A DNA stretch of 64,000 nucleotides, taken from positions 1 through 64,000 of the forward strand of contig CAYSHC010000009.1 in the NCBI GenBank assembly GCA_964430855.1. The letters are read 5' to 3'. The notes under the pieces were generated by a model. The model was not told where the DNA came from. It ran no database searches and saw only the letters and a list, made by a program, of their open reading frames with translations. This DNA comes from JAEZDP01 sp964430855. Its GTDB lineage: Bacteria > Acidobacteriota > Vicinamibacteria > Vicinamibacterales > Vicinamibacteraceae. Every line of letters starts with the position of its first letter. Positions within the stretch are counted from its first letter, which is position 1. Made by a program: the position numbers and the translations under genes. This document shows positions 15,100 through 23,900 of the stretch, one piece after another.

Positions 15100-15468
15100 G
15101 TGCGCTACCTGTGCTTGATCTACGACGACGAACAGCAGATCGACGCGATGTCGAAGGCCGAGGGCGACGCGTTCCTGGCCGAGTACTTCGCCTTCACGGA
15201 AGCCATCGTGGCCTCGGGCCACCTCGTCGCCGGCGAGGCCCTCCAGCCGGTGAGCACGGCGACGACGCTGCGCAGGCGCAACGGCAGGCTGACCACGACG
15301 GACGGGCCGTTTGCCGAGACCCGGGAGCAGCTTGGCGGGTTCTTCCTGATCGAGGCGCGCGACCTGAACGAAGCGCTCCGGGTGGCGGGGCGCATTCCGT
15401 CGGTGCGGACCGGCAGTGTCGAGGTGCGTCCGGTGATGGCGTTTCCCGGCGCCCCGCCGACGCCATGA
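15100..15468 (+). CDS. YCII-related protein (DGPF domain)
   Basis: This 122-residue YCII/DGPF-family protein has the start pattern MRYLCLIYDDE, the hallmark TTDGPFAETREQLGGFFLIEA and the C-terminal strand GSVEVRPVM. Members are small ferredoxin-like folds, often encoded beside ECF sigma factors or fused to them, with poorly known function. No sigma factor lies nearby here. The GTG start at 15100 follows a GGAGGACAGAC ribosome site. Confidence 0.88.
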   Translation: MRYLCLIYDDEQQIDAMSKAEGDAFLAEYFAFTEAIVASGHLVAGEALQPVSTATTLRRRNGRLTTTDGPFAETREQLGGFFLIEARDLNEALRVAGRIPSVRTGSVEVRPVMAFPGAPPTP

Positions 15469-15546
15469 CGGGCGCCCGGGTGCGGCGCGGGTAGAATCGA
15501 CGTTCGGGGTGTTCCCCGTTTCGTTCCCGGAAAGGAATCCTGACGA

Positions 15547-16029
15547 ATGGCACTTGCAGTGGGTGATCGCGTTCCAGCGGCGACGTTCCGCACGATGACG
15601 GCCGACGGCATCAGGGAGCTCAGCACGGCCGAGGTGTTCGACGGCAAGAAGGTGGTGCTCTTCGGCGTGCCCGGCGCGTTCACGCCGTCCTGCCACAAGA
15701 CCCACCTGCCCGGGTTCGTGCAGCGGCACGACGAGATCAAGGCGAAGGGCGTCGACACGATCGCGTGCGTGGCCGTCAACGACGCGTTCGTCCTCGACGC
15801 ATGGGCCAGGGCCAGCGGCGCCGACGGGCGCGTGCTGATGCTCGCCGACGGCAACGGCGACTTCGTCACGGCCGCGGGCCTGTCGTTTGACGGCTCGGGC
15901 TTCGGCCTCGGCACGCGCAGCAAGCGGTTCTCGGCGCTCGTCGAGGACGGCGTCGTGAAGGAGCTGAACGTCGAGGAGAAGCCGAGCGACGTGACGGTGT
16001 CGTCGGCGGAGAAGATCTGCCAGCTCTGA
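15547..16029 (+). CDS. Peroxiredoxin (Prx5/PMP20 type)
   Basis: This 160-residue thiol peroxidase of the Prx5 subfamily has the motif VPGAFTPSCHKTHLPGF containing the peroxidatic Cys (about C48). Conserved downstream parts are VAVNDAFVLDAWA and LADGNGDF. It reduces hydrogen peroxide and organic hydroperoxides in the cytoplasm using a thiol donor. No fused glutaredoxin is present. A TAGAAT at 15492-15497 could be a -10 element. The start has GGAAAGGAAT about 9-14 nt upstream. Confidence 0.93.
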   Translation: MALAVGDRVPAATFRTMTADGIRELSTAEVFDGKKVVLFGVPGAFTPSCHKTHLPGFVQRHDEIKAKGVDTIACVAVNDAFVLDAWARASGADGRVLMLADGNGDFVTAAGLSFDGSGFGLGTRSKRFSALVEDGVVKELNVEEKPSDVTVSSAEKICQL

Positions 16030-16036
16030 GGTCGGA

Positions 16037-16064
16037 CACGGCCGCCCGGCGACGGGCGGCCGTG
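16037..16064. terminator. Bidirectional hairpin between peroxiredoxin and transglycosylase
   Basis: CACGGCCGCCCG (16037-16048) and CGGGCGGCCGTG (16053-16064) form a perfect 12-bp stem with a GCGA tetraloop. It lies between convergent genes and has no T-run. Confidence 0.7.
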
Positions 16065-16080
16065 CGTCGCCGCTTTGCCG

Positions 16081-17160
16081 TCAGTCGGCGAGCCGATCGG
16101 CCAGCGTTGCCACGGCCATCGCGTACGCGTTGGCGCAGTTGTAGCCGAGCAGCGCTTCGTAGTTCGGGTAAACGAGGAAGTCGCCGCTGTCGGTGCGCAG
16201 CAGCGATCCCGTCATGTCGGCGCGCGGGAGCGCGCTGCCGTCCTCGCGGCGCACGCCCAGCGCCTGCCAGCGTTCGAGCGGCAGCGGCTCGGTGAGCGCA
16301 CGCACCGCGCGGCATCCCGACGTCCTGAGCGGGGCTGCCGCCTCGATGGCGGAGACCGCCGCCGCGCCCCGCGGCACCCGCACCGGGCGCCCCCACGTTT
16401 CGCCCTGCCTCCAGCCGTGCGCCTTGAGGTAATTGGCCATCGAGCCGAACACGTCCGGCATCGAGCGCCAGATGTCGCGCATGCCGTCGCCGTCTTCGTC
16501 CACGGCGAACCGCAGGTAGCTCGACGGCAGGAATTGCGGCTGCCCCATCGCGCCGGCCCATGAGCCCTTGAGCCGCGGCAGGTCGATGAGCCGCCGATCC
16601 AGGATCTCGAGCGCGTGGAAGAGCTCCGCCCGGAAGAGGTCCGGCCGGCGGTGATCGTAGGCCAGCGTCGCGAGCGTCGGGATCAGCGGGCGCACGCCGC
16701 TGAAGCGTCCGAAGCTCGACTCGAGCCCCCAGATGGCAATGACGAACCGTCCGGGCACGCCATGGCGCGCCTCGATACGGGCGAGCAGGCTGCGGTGCTG
16801 CGCCAGGCGCTGGCGTCCGAGCCTGACGGCCGCCGGAGACACGCGGCGCGCGACGTACTGGCGCAGCGTCTCGGTGAATTCGGCCTGCGTGCGGTCGCGA
16901 TCGAGGATCTGCGCCACGGGTGCGATGTCGGTGAGCGCCGCCGTGACGGTCGCCGGCGAGATGCCGCGCGCGAGCGCCTCTTCGCGGACGCCCTGGAGCC
17001 ACACGTCGAACGTCGGCCGGGTCGGGCCTGTCGTGGGAGCTGCCGGCTCGGCTGCGGACGGGCCCGCGACCTGGGCGCGAACGGCAGGAGCGTGTGGCGC
17101 GAGGGCGAGGAGCGTGACCAGCAGGGTGAGGGGCAGCAGTCGCGAGCGAGGGACGGGCAC
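16081..17160 (-). CDS. Lytic murein transglycosylase (MltB/SLT_2 family)
   Basis: This 359-residue protein has an N-terminal signal peptide (LLPLTLLVTLLALAPHAPAVRAQ). The MltB-type catalytic domain follows, with the catalytic Glu in IWGLESSFGRF, the conserved LKGSWAGAMGQPQFLPSSYLRF run (key residues AGAMGQ and FLPSS), and VDEDGDGMRDIW. The C-terminal YNCANAYAMAV resembles the family end. It cleaves peptidoglycan glycan strands to 1,6-anhydro products in the periplasm. The start at GTG 17160 gives the best signal peptide. Longer in-frame extensions run through the family-B repeat and an unrelated gene. Confidence 0.88.
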   Translation of the reverse strand: MPVPRSRLLPLTLLVTLLALAPHAPAVRAQVAGPSAAEPAAPTTGPTRPTFDVWLQGVREEALARGISPATVTAALTDIAPVAQILDRDRTQAEFTETLRQYVARRVSPAAVRLGRQRLAQHRSLLARIEARHGVPGRFVIAIWGLESSFGRFSGVRPLIPTLATLAYDHRRPDLFRAELFHALEILDRRLIDLPRLKGSWAGAMGQPQFLPSSYLRFAVDEDGDGMRDIWRSMPDVFGSMANYLKAHGWRQGETWGRPVRVPRGAAAVSAIEAAAPLRTSGCRAVRALTEPLPLERWQALGVRREDGSALPRADMTGSLLRTDSGDFLVYPNYEALLGYNCANAYAMAVATLADRLAD

Positions 17161-17215
17161 GTCCGCAGTATCGAGCTTCGCTGGGGATGTCTCAAGTTCT
17201 GCCACCCTGGCCCGG

Positions 17216-17257
17216 CGAGACCTGACCCCATCGGGCGCGATTTCGAGACCTGACCCC
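17216..17257 (-). repeat. Family B repeat, two units
   Basis: CGAGACCTGACCCC occurs at 17216-17229 and again at 17244-17257, start-to-start distance 28 bp, with an unrelated 14-bp spacer. It lies between divergent genes. The next promoter element, TATGCT (17265-17270), follows directly. Confidence 0.9.
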
Positions 17258-17277
17258 GAACGTCTATGCTGTCGCGC

Positions 17278-18141
17278 ATGGCAAAGGTGGCGTTTCTCGG
17301 ACTTGGCGTGATGGGTGGCCCCATGGCCGGACACCTCGTGGCGGCGGGCCACGACGTGGTGGTGTACAACCGCACGGCCTCGCGGGCCGAGGCCTGGGTG
17401 GCGCAGCACGGAGGCACGCGTGCGGCGACGCCCGCCGAGGCGGCGCGCGGGGCGGAGTTCGTCTGCGCCTGCGTCGGTGCCGACAACGACGTGCGCGAGG
17501 TGACCGTCGGCGCTGACGGCGCGTTCCACGGGATGGCGGGCGGCGCGATTTTCATCGACCACACGACCGCTTCCGCGGCGGTGGCGCGTGAGCTGTCCGA
17601 GGTCGCGCGCGAGCGCGGCCTGGCGTTCATCGACGCGCCGGTGTCGGGCGGCGAGTCCGGCGCCCGGACGGGCCAGCTGAGCGTCATGTGCGGCGGCGAC
17701 GAAGAGGCGTTCACGCGGGCGGAGCCGATCATGCGCGCCTACGGGAAGACCGTCACGCGCATCGGCGAGAGCGGCGCCGGGCAGCTGTGCAAGATGGTCA
17801 ACCAGATCTGCATCGCCGGCCTCGTGCAGGGCCTCGCCGAGGGCCTGCACTTCGCCGCGCGTGCCGGCCTCGACATCGAGCGCGTGATGTCGGTCATCTC
17901 GAAGGGCGCGGCGCAGTCGTGGCAGATGGACAACCGCTGGCAGACCATGGTCGAAGGCCGGTACGACTTCGGCTTTGCCGTCGACTGGATGCGCAAGGAC
18001 CTCGGCATCGTCCTCGACGAGGCGCGGCGCAACGGCGCCACGCTGCCCGTCGCGGCACTCGTCGACCAGTTCTACGCCGACGTGCAGCGCGCGGGCGGCG
18101 GCAGGTGGGACACCTCGAGCCTGCTGACGCGGCTCGGCTGA
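17278..18141 (+). CDS. NAD(P)-dependent beta-hydroxyacid dehydrogenase
   Basis: This 287-residue enzyme of the 3-hydroxyisobutyrate dehydrogenase/GlxR family has the N-terminal dinucleotide loop GLGVMGGPMAGHL, the substrate-site signature FIDAPVSGGESGARTGQL and the catalytic Lys in GQLCKMVNQIC. It oxidises a beta-hydroxyacid or reduces a semialdehyde; the exact substrate (hydroxyisobutyrate, tartronate semialdehyde or other) is unknown. ATG 17278 is chosen because the Rossmann strand starts there and TATGCT ends 7 nt upstream, suggesting leaderless transcription. An in-frame ATG 12 bp upstream is possible. Confidence 0.9.
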   Translation: MAKVAFLGLGVMGGPMAGHLVAAGHDVVVYNRTASRAEAWVAQHGGTRAATPAEAARGAEFVCACVGADNDVREVTVGADGAFHGMAGGAIFIDHTTASAAVARELSEVARERGLAFIDAPVSGGESGARTGQLSVMCGGDEEAFTRAEPIMRAYGKTVTRIGESGAGQLCKMVNQICIAGLVQGLAEGLHFAARAGLDIERVMSVISKGAAQSWQMDNRWQTMVEGRYDFGFAVDWMRKDLGIVLDEARRNGATLPVAALVDQFYADVQRAGGGRWDTSSLLTRLG

Positions 18142-18145
18142 CGCG

Positions 18146-19699
18146 TCACGGCCTCTTCGGTGGCGTGATGATCGCGCGCGGGAACGGCGCCTGCGGCGAC
18201 CCCTCGGGGTTGCGCAGGCGCGACTGCCCGCCCCGCACGGGATGCAGCGGAATCGTCATGCCCTCGAGGCGCGCGAGTTCCTCGAACAGCTGCGCGCGCA
18301 TCTGCCGTGCGAGGTCCTGGTGGGCCGGGTCGTCGATCAGGTTGCGCGACTCCGCCGGGTCTTCCTTGAGGTCGAACAGCATGTCGATGTCCCACACGCC
18401 GTGCGTGAAGACGTACTTGTACCGGGTGCCGCGCAGCGCGAACTGCGTCGGCGTCTGCGGGAAGGAGTACTCCCAGTAGTACTCGTAGAGCAGCGCGTCG
18501 CGCCACGGCACGGGCTCGCCGCGCAGCAGCGGCAGGAAGCTCCGCCCGTCCATGTGCGCCGGCGCCTCGAGGCCGGCCGCGTTGAGCAGCGTCGGGGCGA
18601 CGTCGATGTTGGCGACGATCGCGTCGACGACGGTGCCCGGCTTCACCGCGGCCGGGTAGTGCACCAGCATCGGGACGCGCATCGACCATTCGAACGCCGT
18701 CCGCTTGTCGATGAGCCCGTGCTCGCCGAAGGCGAACCCGTTGTCGCCCATGTAGACCACCAGCGTGGTGTCGAGCAGGCCGCGCCCGGCGAGCCAGTCG
18801 AGCACGCGGCCGATGCTGTCGTCCACGCCCCGCAGCGTCTCGAGGTAGCGCCGGTAGTACTCCGCCACGTCCAGGGTCGAGTGGTACGGGTATTCCACGC
18901 CGTGCCAGCTGTTGCGCTGGTTGCGAACCCACATGGGGAAGTTGCCCGCGACGGCGGCTTCCGGCGCCAAGGTCGACGGCGGCGTGACGGGCGCCGACGC
19001 GTACGACCCCTTGTGCCGCTCGGGCGGGACGAAGTCGGCGTGCACACCCTTGTGCGAGAGGTACAGCAGGAAGGGCCGGTCGCGCGTCGTCGACTCGAGG
19101 AAGGCGAGCGCGTAGTCGGTGAGCTCGTCGGTGATGTAGCCCCGCTGCGGCGTGCGTGCGCCGTTGACGTTGAGCGTCGTGTGCGGCGGGTCGGGCAGGT
19201 ACTGCCCCTGGCCGCGGAAGCTCACCCAGTAGTCGAACCCCGGCTGGGGGTCGTCGGTGTCGTTGCCGATGTGCCACTTGCCGACGTAGCCGGTCTGGTA
19301 TCGCGCGCGCTGGAGGTACTCGCCGAAGGTCGGCAGCCCCGGCGGGATGGACGTGAAGTTGTCCACCACGCCGTGGCGGTGCGCGTACGTACCGGTAAGA
19401 ATCGACGCACGCGACGGCGAGCAGAGCGCCGTCGTCACGAAGGCATTGCGCACGTGCGCGCCGCCACTGGCCATCCGATCCATGTGCGGCGTCTGCACGA
19501 ACGGATGGCCCGCCACCCCCATCGCGTCGTGCCGATGGTCGTCGGCGAGGATGAAGACGATGTTGGGCGGGGTGCGGCCGGGCCGGACGGGCAGCGTGTC
19601 GGCGGCGGGCGCCTGCGCGTGCGAGTCCGCGCCAGTGCGGAGCGCGAGTGCCGCGAACAGCAGGGCGACGGCCAGCCGCGGACGTCGCAGGCCGGCCAT
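18146..19699 (-). CDS. Secreted sulfatase
   Basis: This 517-residue arylsulfatase-family enzyme has a signal peptide (about residues 1-30). The metal-binding start is NIVFILADDHRHDAM, the formylglycine precursor Cys is in CSPSRAS, and GKWHIG and the later YMGDNGFAFGEHG carry further conserved residues. CxPxR requires activation by a formylglycine-generating enzyme or an anSME; neither is in the window. It probably desulfates glycans or other sulfate esters outside the cytoplasm. The ATG overlaps the upstream isomerase stop (ATGA), so the two are coupled. Confidence 0.9.
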   Translation of the reverse strand: MAGLRRPRLAVALLFAALALRTGADSHAQAPAADTLPVRPGRTPPNIVFILADDHRHDAMGVAGHPFVQTPHMDRMASGGAHVRNAFVTTALCSPSRASILTGTYAHRHGVVDNFTSIPPGLPTFGEYLQRARYQTGYVGKWHIGNDTDDPQPGFDYWVSFRGQGQYLPDPPHTTLNVNGARTPQRGYITDELTDYALAFLESTTRDRPFLLYLSHKGVHADFVPPERHKGSYASAPVTPPSTLAPEAAVAGNFPMWVRNQRNSWHGVEYPYHSTLDVAEYYRRYLETLRGVDDSIGRVLDWLAGRGLLDTTLVVYMGDNGFAFGEHGLIDKRTAFEWSMRVPMLVHYPAAVKPGTVVDAIVANIDVAPTLLNAAGLEAPAHMDGRSFLPLLRGEPVPWRDALLYEYYWEYSFPQTPTQFALRGTRYKYVFTHGVWDIDMLFDLKEDPAESRNLIDDPAHQDLARQMRAQLFEELARLEGMTIPLHPVRGGQSRLRNPEGSPQAPFPRAIITPPKRP

Positions 19700-20799
19700 C
19701 ACGCCGTCTCCGGCCTGCGGAGCCCCAGACCCAGCGTCCGGCGGCAGTAGGCGATGCTGCGCTCGAGCTCGCGGCGCTGGTCGGCGGCGTCGTTCGGCTT
19801 CGGCAGGCTGGCCGCGGCAACCGGGGGCTTGCGCCGCATCAGCCGCAGGAACCGCGCGAGGCTGCTGGCTTCCATCCGCGGCCACGCGTCCCAGAAGTCG
19901 GCGTCGAGGAACGGCAGGTCGCGGCTGACGCCCGAAATCGTCTCGATGTGGACGGGAACGCCCGGGCAGTCGGCAGCGAGCCGCTGCACGAGCGCAGGCA
20001 GGTCCACCTGCCCGTCGCCCATCGCGGTCCAGCGGACGCGTGCGCCCTCGGGCGTCTCGGTGACCACGCCGTCGCGCAGGCTCGTCGTGACGACGTAAGG
20101 CGCCAGCCGGCCGAGCGCGTCGACGGGATCCTCGAGCGTCCACAGCGCGTTGCCCGAGTCGAAGTTCACGCCCACGAAGTCGCGCCCTGCCATCTCGACG
20201 AGCGTCGCGAGCTCTTCCGAGCGCATGTCGCCGGCGTGGTTCTCGACCGCGATGCGGATCCCGGCGTCGAGCGCCCGCGAGCGCGCCGACTTCAGCACGC
20301 CGACAAGGCTGTCGATGTGGCGGAAGATGCCGCCGTCGGTCAGGCGATCCTCCCAGGTGCCGAGCACGATGCGCACGACCGGCGAGCCGACGGCCCGCGC
20401 AATCCGGATGCCGTTGGCCAGCTGCGCTTCGGCGGTGCCGTTCTCGGGGCGGAAGGCCTTCGACGTCGGGCACACGCTCCACATGCCCACGTGGATGCTG
20501 ATGCCGGCCTTCTCGGCCCGCGCGGCCAGCGCGGCCAGCGACTCGGCGTCGGCCGGCTCGAACGACTCGAGGTCGGTGATGAACAGCGAGTCGACCTGGA
20601 GCGAGGCGGCGTAGTCGACCAGGCGCGGCGCCTTCCAGCCGGAGGCGCGCACGGCGAAGTTGTCGATCCCGAGCGGGACGGGCCGCGCCAGCGACAGCAG
20701 CTCCTGCGCGTCCGACCGGCGGGCGGCGAAGGCGGCAGTCGCCAGCGTGCCGGCCGTGGACGCCAGAAACGCGCGACGGGAAGCGTGAGCGTTCGACAC
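19699..20799 (-). CDS. TAT-exported sugar phosphate isomerase/epimerase family protein
   Basis: This 366-residue xylose-isomerase-like (AP endonuclease 2) TIM barrel is preceded by a twin-arginine signal with SRRAFLASTAGTLATAAFA. Conserved metal-site patterns include IAVENHAGD, FDSGNALW and HIETISG. The family includes isomerases, epimerases and 3-keto-glycoside-processing enzymes; substrate unknown. GTG at 20799 is chosen because it gives the TAT signal and has CAGGAG upstream. It is coupled to the downstream sulfatase, suggesting a shared glycan substrate. Confidence 0.82.
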   Translation of the reverse strand: MSNAHASRRAFLASTAGTLATAAFAARRSDAQELLSLARPVPLGIDNFAVRASGWKAPRLVDYAASLQVDSLFITDLESFEPADAESLAALAARAEKAGISIHVGMWSVCPTSKAFRPENGTAEAQLANGIRIARAVGSPVVRIVLGTWEDRLTDGGIFRHIDSLVGVLKSARSRALDAGIRIAVENHAGDMRSEELATLVEMAGRDFVGVNFDSGNALWTLEDPVDALGRLAPYVVTTSLRDGVVTETPEGARVRWTAMGDGQVDLPALVQRLAADCPGVPVHIETISGVSRDLPFLDADFWDAWPRMEASSLARFLRLMRRKPPVAAASLPKPNDAADQRRELERSIAYCRRTLGLGLRRPETA

Positions 20800-20933
20800 C
20801 GGAAGCGATCTCCTGAGCGAGCCGCGGGCTAGTGTATCAGCGGGGCACGGCGCGCGGCGGGCACGCCCGCCTTGTTCCGCCGTCCGCCCGGGAGTAGCAT
20901 CCTCGCGAGCCGTGCGTCCTATCATTGGAGGGC

Positions 20934-23900
20934 ATGATGAAGACCGACGCTGCACGACGCGCGGCCCTGCGCGACGATGTCCTGCGCATTGCCCGCGCCA
21001 ACGCCTCCGATGACGATCGTCCCCTGATCGAGGCGCTCGTGCCGACGGTATTCGACCAGGTGCCCGACGGCCTGGTCCTGCGCCTCTCGGCAGAGACGCT
21101 GGCCACGCGCATCGCCGGCGCGCTGACGTTCCTGGCGCACACCATGCCGCCGGAGGTGCAGCTCTACAAGGGCCTTCCCGGCCTGCACGTCTCGGTCCAC
21201 AACCCGCCCGATGACAGCCCCGGCAACGGCGTCGACGGCCGTCCGGGCGAGGTGACGATCGTCGAAACCCACACGCCCGACGCGCCGTTCATCTTCGAGA
21301 GCCTCAAGAACTTCTTCCAGAACGAGGGGCTTCGCGTCTTCTCGGCCATCCATCCACGCCTCACCGTGCGGCGCCAATGGGAGCGCGTCGTCCACATCGG
21401 CCCGCCCGGCGGGGATGGCTCGCAGGAGCTCTACTGCCAGCTCCGCATCGAGCGCATCGAGCGGCCCGATCGCATGCGCCGGCTCGAGCACCAGGTGTTC
21501 TCGATGCTGAAGAGCGTCTTCCTCGCGGTGGACGACTTCGAGGCCATGTCGACGCAGCTGACGCAGATCGCGGGGCGTCTCCGTGCGAGGGGCGGCGACG
21601 ACCAGGCTCCAGTCGACGCCGCGCGCCGGTTCCTCGAGTGGCTGCGCGCCGACAACTTCGTGATGCTCGGCATGATGCGATATACCGCGGGCACCGACGG
21701 CCTCGTCCAGGCGCAGCACGACAGCGCGCTCGGCGCCTTCAAGGACCAGGCGCTGCTGCCCATCGTCTTCCCGGGCCTGCCCGACGACATCGAGCGCAAC
21801 CTCCGGCCCGGGCCTGCCGATCGCCGCATCATCGACATCGACTACTGCGTGCGGGGCACGGCCATCCACCATCTCGAGCCGCTCGAGGACGTCTTCATCC
21901 GCGAGTGGAACCCCGACGGCAGCCTCGCCGCGATCACGCTGCTCATCGGCCGCTTCGCGAAGAGCGCCTTCGCGGCCAAGGCGCAGGACGTGCCGCTGCT
22001 CGACGAGAAGCTCGCCTACATCCTCGGGACGAGCGGTCTGTCCAAGAACTCGCACGCCTACCGCGAGACGCGCGCCATCTTCAACCACTTCCCGAAGCGC
22101 GAGCTGTTCTACGCCAGCGCCGAGGACCTCGACGCCATCATCGGGCAGATGGTGCAGATGGTCGGCGACGACGAGATCGTGGCGACCGTGCGCGAGGGCA
22201 CGGGCTATGCCGCCGCGCTCGTCGCGTTCTCGGACGTCCGCTACTCGCACGAGGCCGAGGAGGAACTGAAGCGGCTGCTCACCGAGGCCTTCGGGACGAT
22301 CCTGTTCAGCGAATGGGCCGATTGCGGGACCAAGGCCGCCATCATCTACTACTTCGACGCGGCCACGCTCGAGACGCCGCTGGACGCCGAGACGGTCCAT
22401 CGCCTCGCATCCCGCGCGATCGCCACGTGGGAGGACCTGGTCGCCGACAGGCTCGAGGAGGCCTTCGGCACCATCGAGGGGCGCCGGCTGTTCCGCAAGT
22501 ACGTCAAGCGCGATACGCGCAGCACGCTCTACCGGGCGTCGACACCGCCCGAGGAGGTGCCCGAGGACCTCCGCTGCCTCGAGCGCCTGGAGGGCCGGCT
22601 CGAGATGAACGTGCTGCCCGAGTCGGCGGACACGGTCACCATCAAGCTCTTCGCGCCCGAACCGCTGGGGCTCACGCGCACCCTGGCGATGCTGGAGCAT
22701 CTGGCCCTGCCGGTGATCGAGGAGCTCGCGCTGACGCTGCAACTGCCCGAGGGGCGCACCGGCTTCCTCGAGCGGCTCCGCATCAAGGCCGACGCGCGCG
22801 CCGTCAGCACCGTGACCGAGGCGCCGGACCACCTGCTCGACGCCCTCCGCGCGCTGCACGAGGGCCGCGCCGCCGACGACTCGCTGAACGGCCTCGTCAC
22901 GCTGGAGCGGCTCACGTGGCGCCAGGTGGCGGTGCTGCGGGCGCTGCGCAACCACCTCATCCAGATCCGCACCAACTACAACGCCGAGACGGTGACGGCG
23001 GTCCTCCTGCGCAACCGCGCGGCCTCCGCCGCCCTCGTGCGCCTTTTCCTCGCCCGCTTCGACCCGACCATCGGCGACGACGAACGCGCCGCGGCGGTGG
23101 ACGCGGCGGACCGCGACCTCCGGCTCGCGCTCCAGCGCGTCGACAACCTGCTCGATGACGAGGTGCTGCGCGGCCTCGAGAACCTGATCGACGCCACCGT
23201 GCGGACCAACTTCTTCCAGAAGCCGGAGCGCCCGGTCATCAGCGCCAAGATCGAGTGCGCTAGGGTGGCCGGCATGGCGTCGCCGCGGCCGCTGTTCGAG
23301 GTGTACGTCCACTCGCCCTACCTCGAGGGCATCCACCTGCGTGGCGGCAAGGTCGCGCGCGGCGGCATCAGGTGGAGCGACCGCCACGACGACTTCCGCA
23401 CGGAGGTCCTCGGGCTGATGAAGACCCAGATGGCCAAGAACGCCATCATCGTCCCGGTCGGCAGCAAGGGCGGATTCGTGCTGAAGGGCCAGCTTCCGGC
23501 CCGGCCGGCGCTCGATCAGTACCTGGTCGATCGCTACCGGCAGTTCATCGCCGGCCTGCTCGACATCACCGACAACATCGTCGACGGGGCGGTGGTGCAC
23601 CCGCCCGACGTCGTCAGGTACGACGACGACGACCCGTACCTCGTCGTCGCGGCCGACAAGGGGACGGCGCACCTCTCCGACACCGCCAACGCCGTCGCCG
23701 CGCAGTACGGCTTCTGGCTGGGCGACGCCTTTGCGTCGGGTGGCAGCCAGGGCTACGACCACAAGAAGGAAGGCATCACGGCGCGTGGCGCCTGGGAGTG
23801 CGTCCGCCACCACTTCCTGTGGCTTGGCCACGACGTGCAAACCGAGCCGTTCACGATGGTCGGTATCGGCGACATGTCAGGCGACGTGTTCGGCAACGGC

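Noticed and set aside
20922..23840. A 972-codon open frame antisense to the glutamate dehydrogenase gene
   Set aside because: It is a shadow caused by high GC at third positions; the plus strand encodes a clear conserved enzyme over the same bases.
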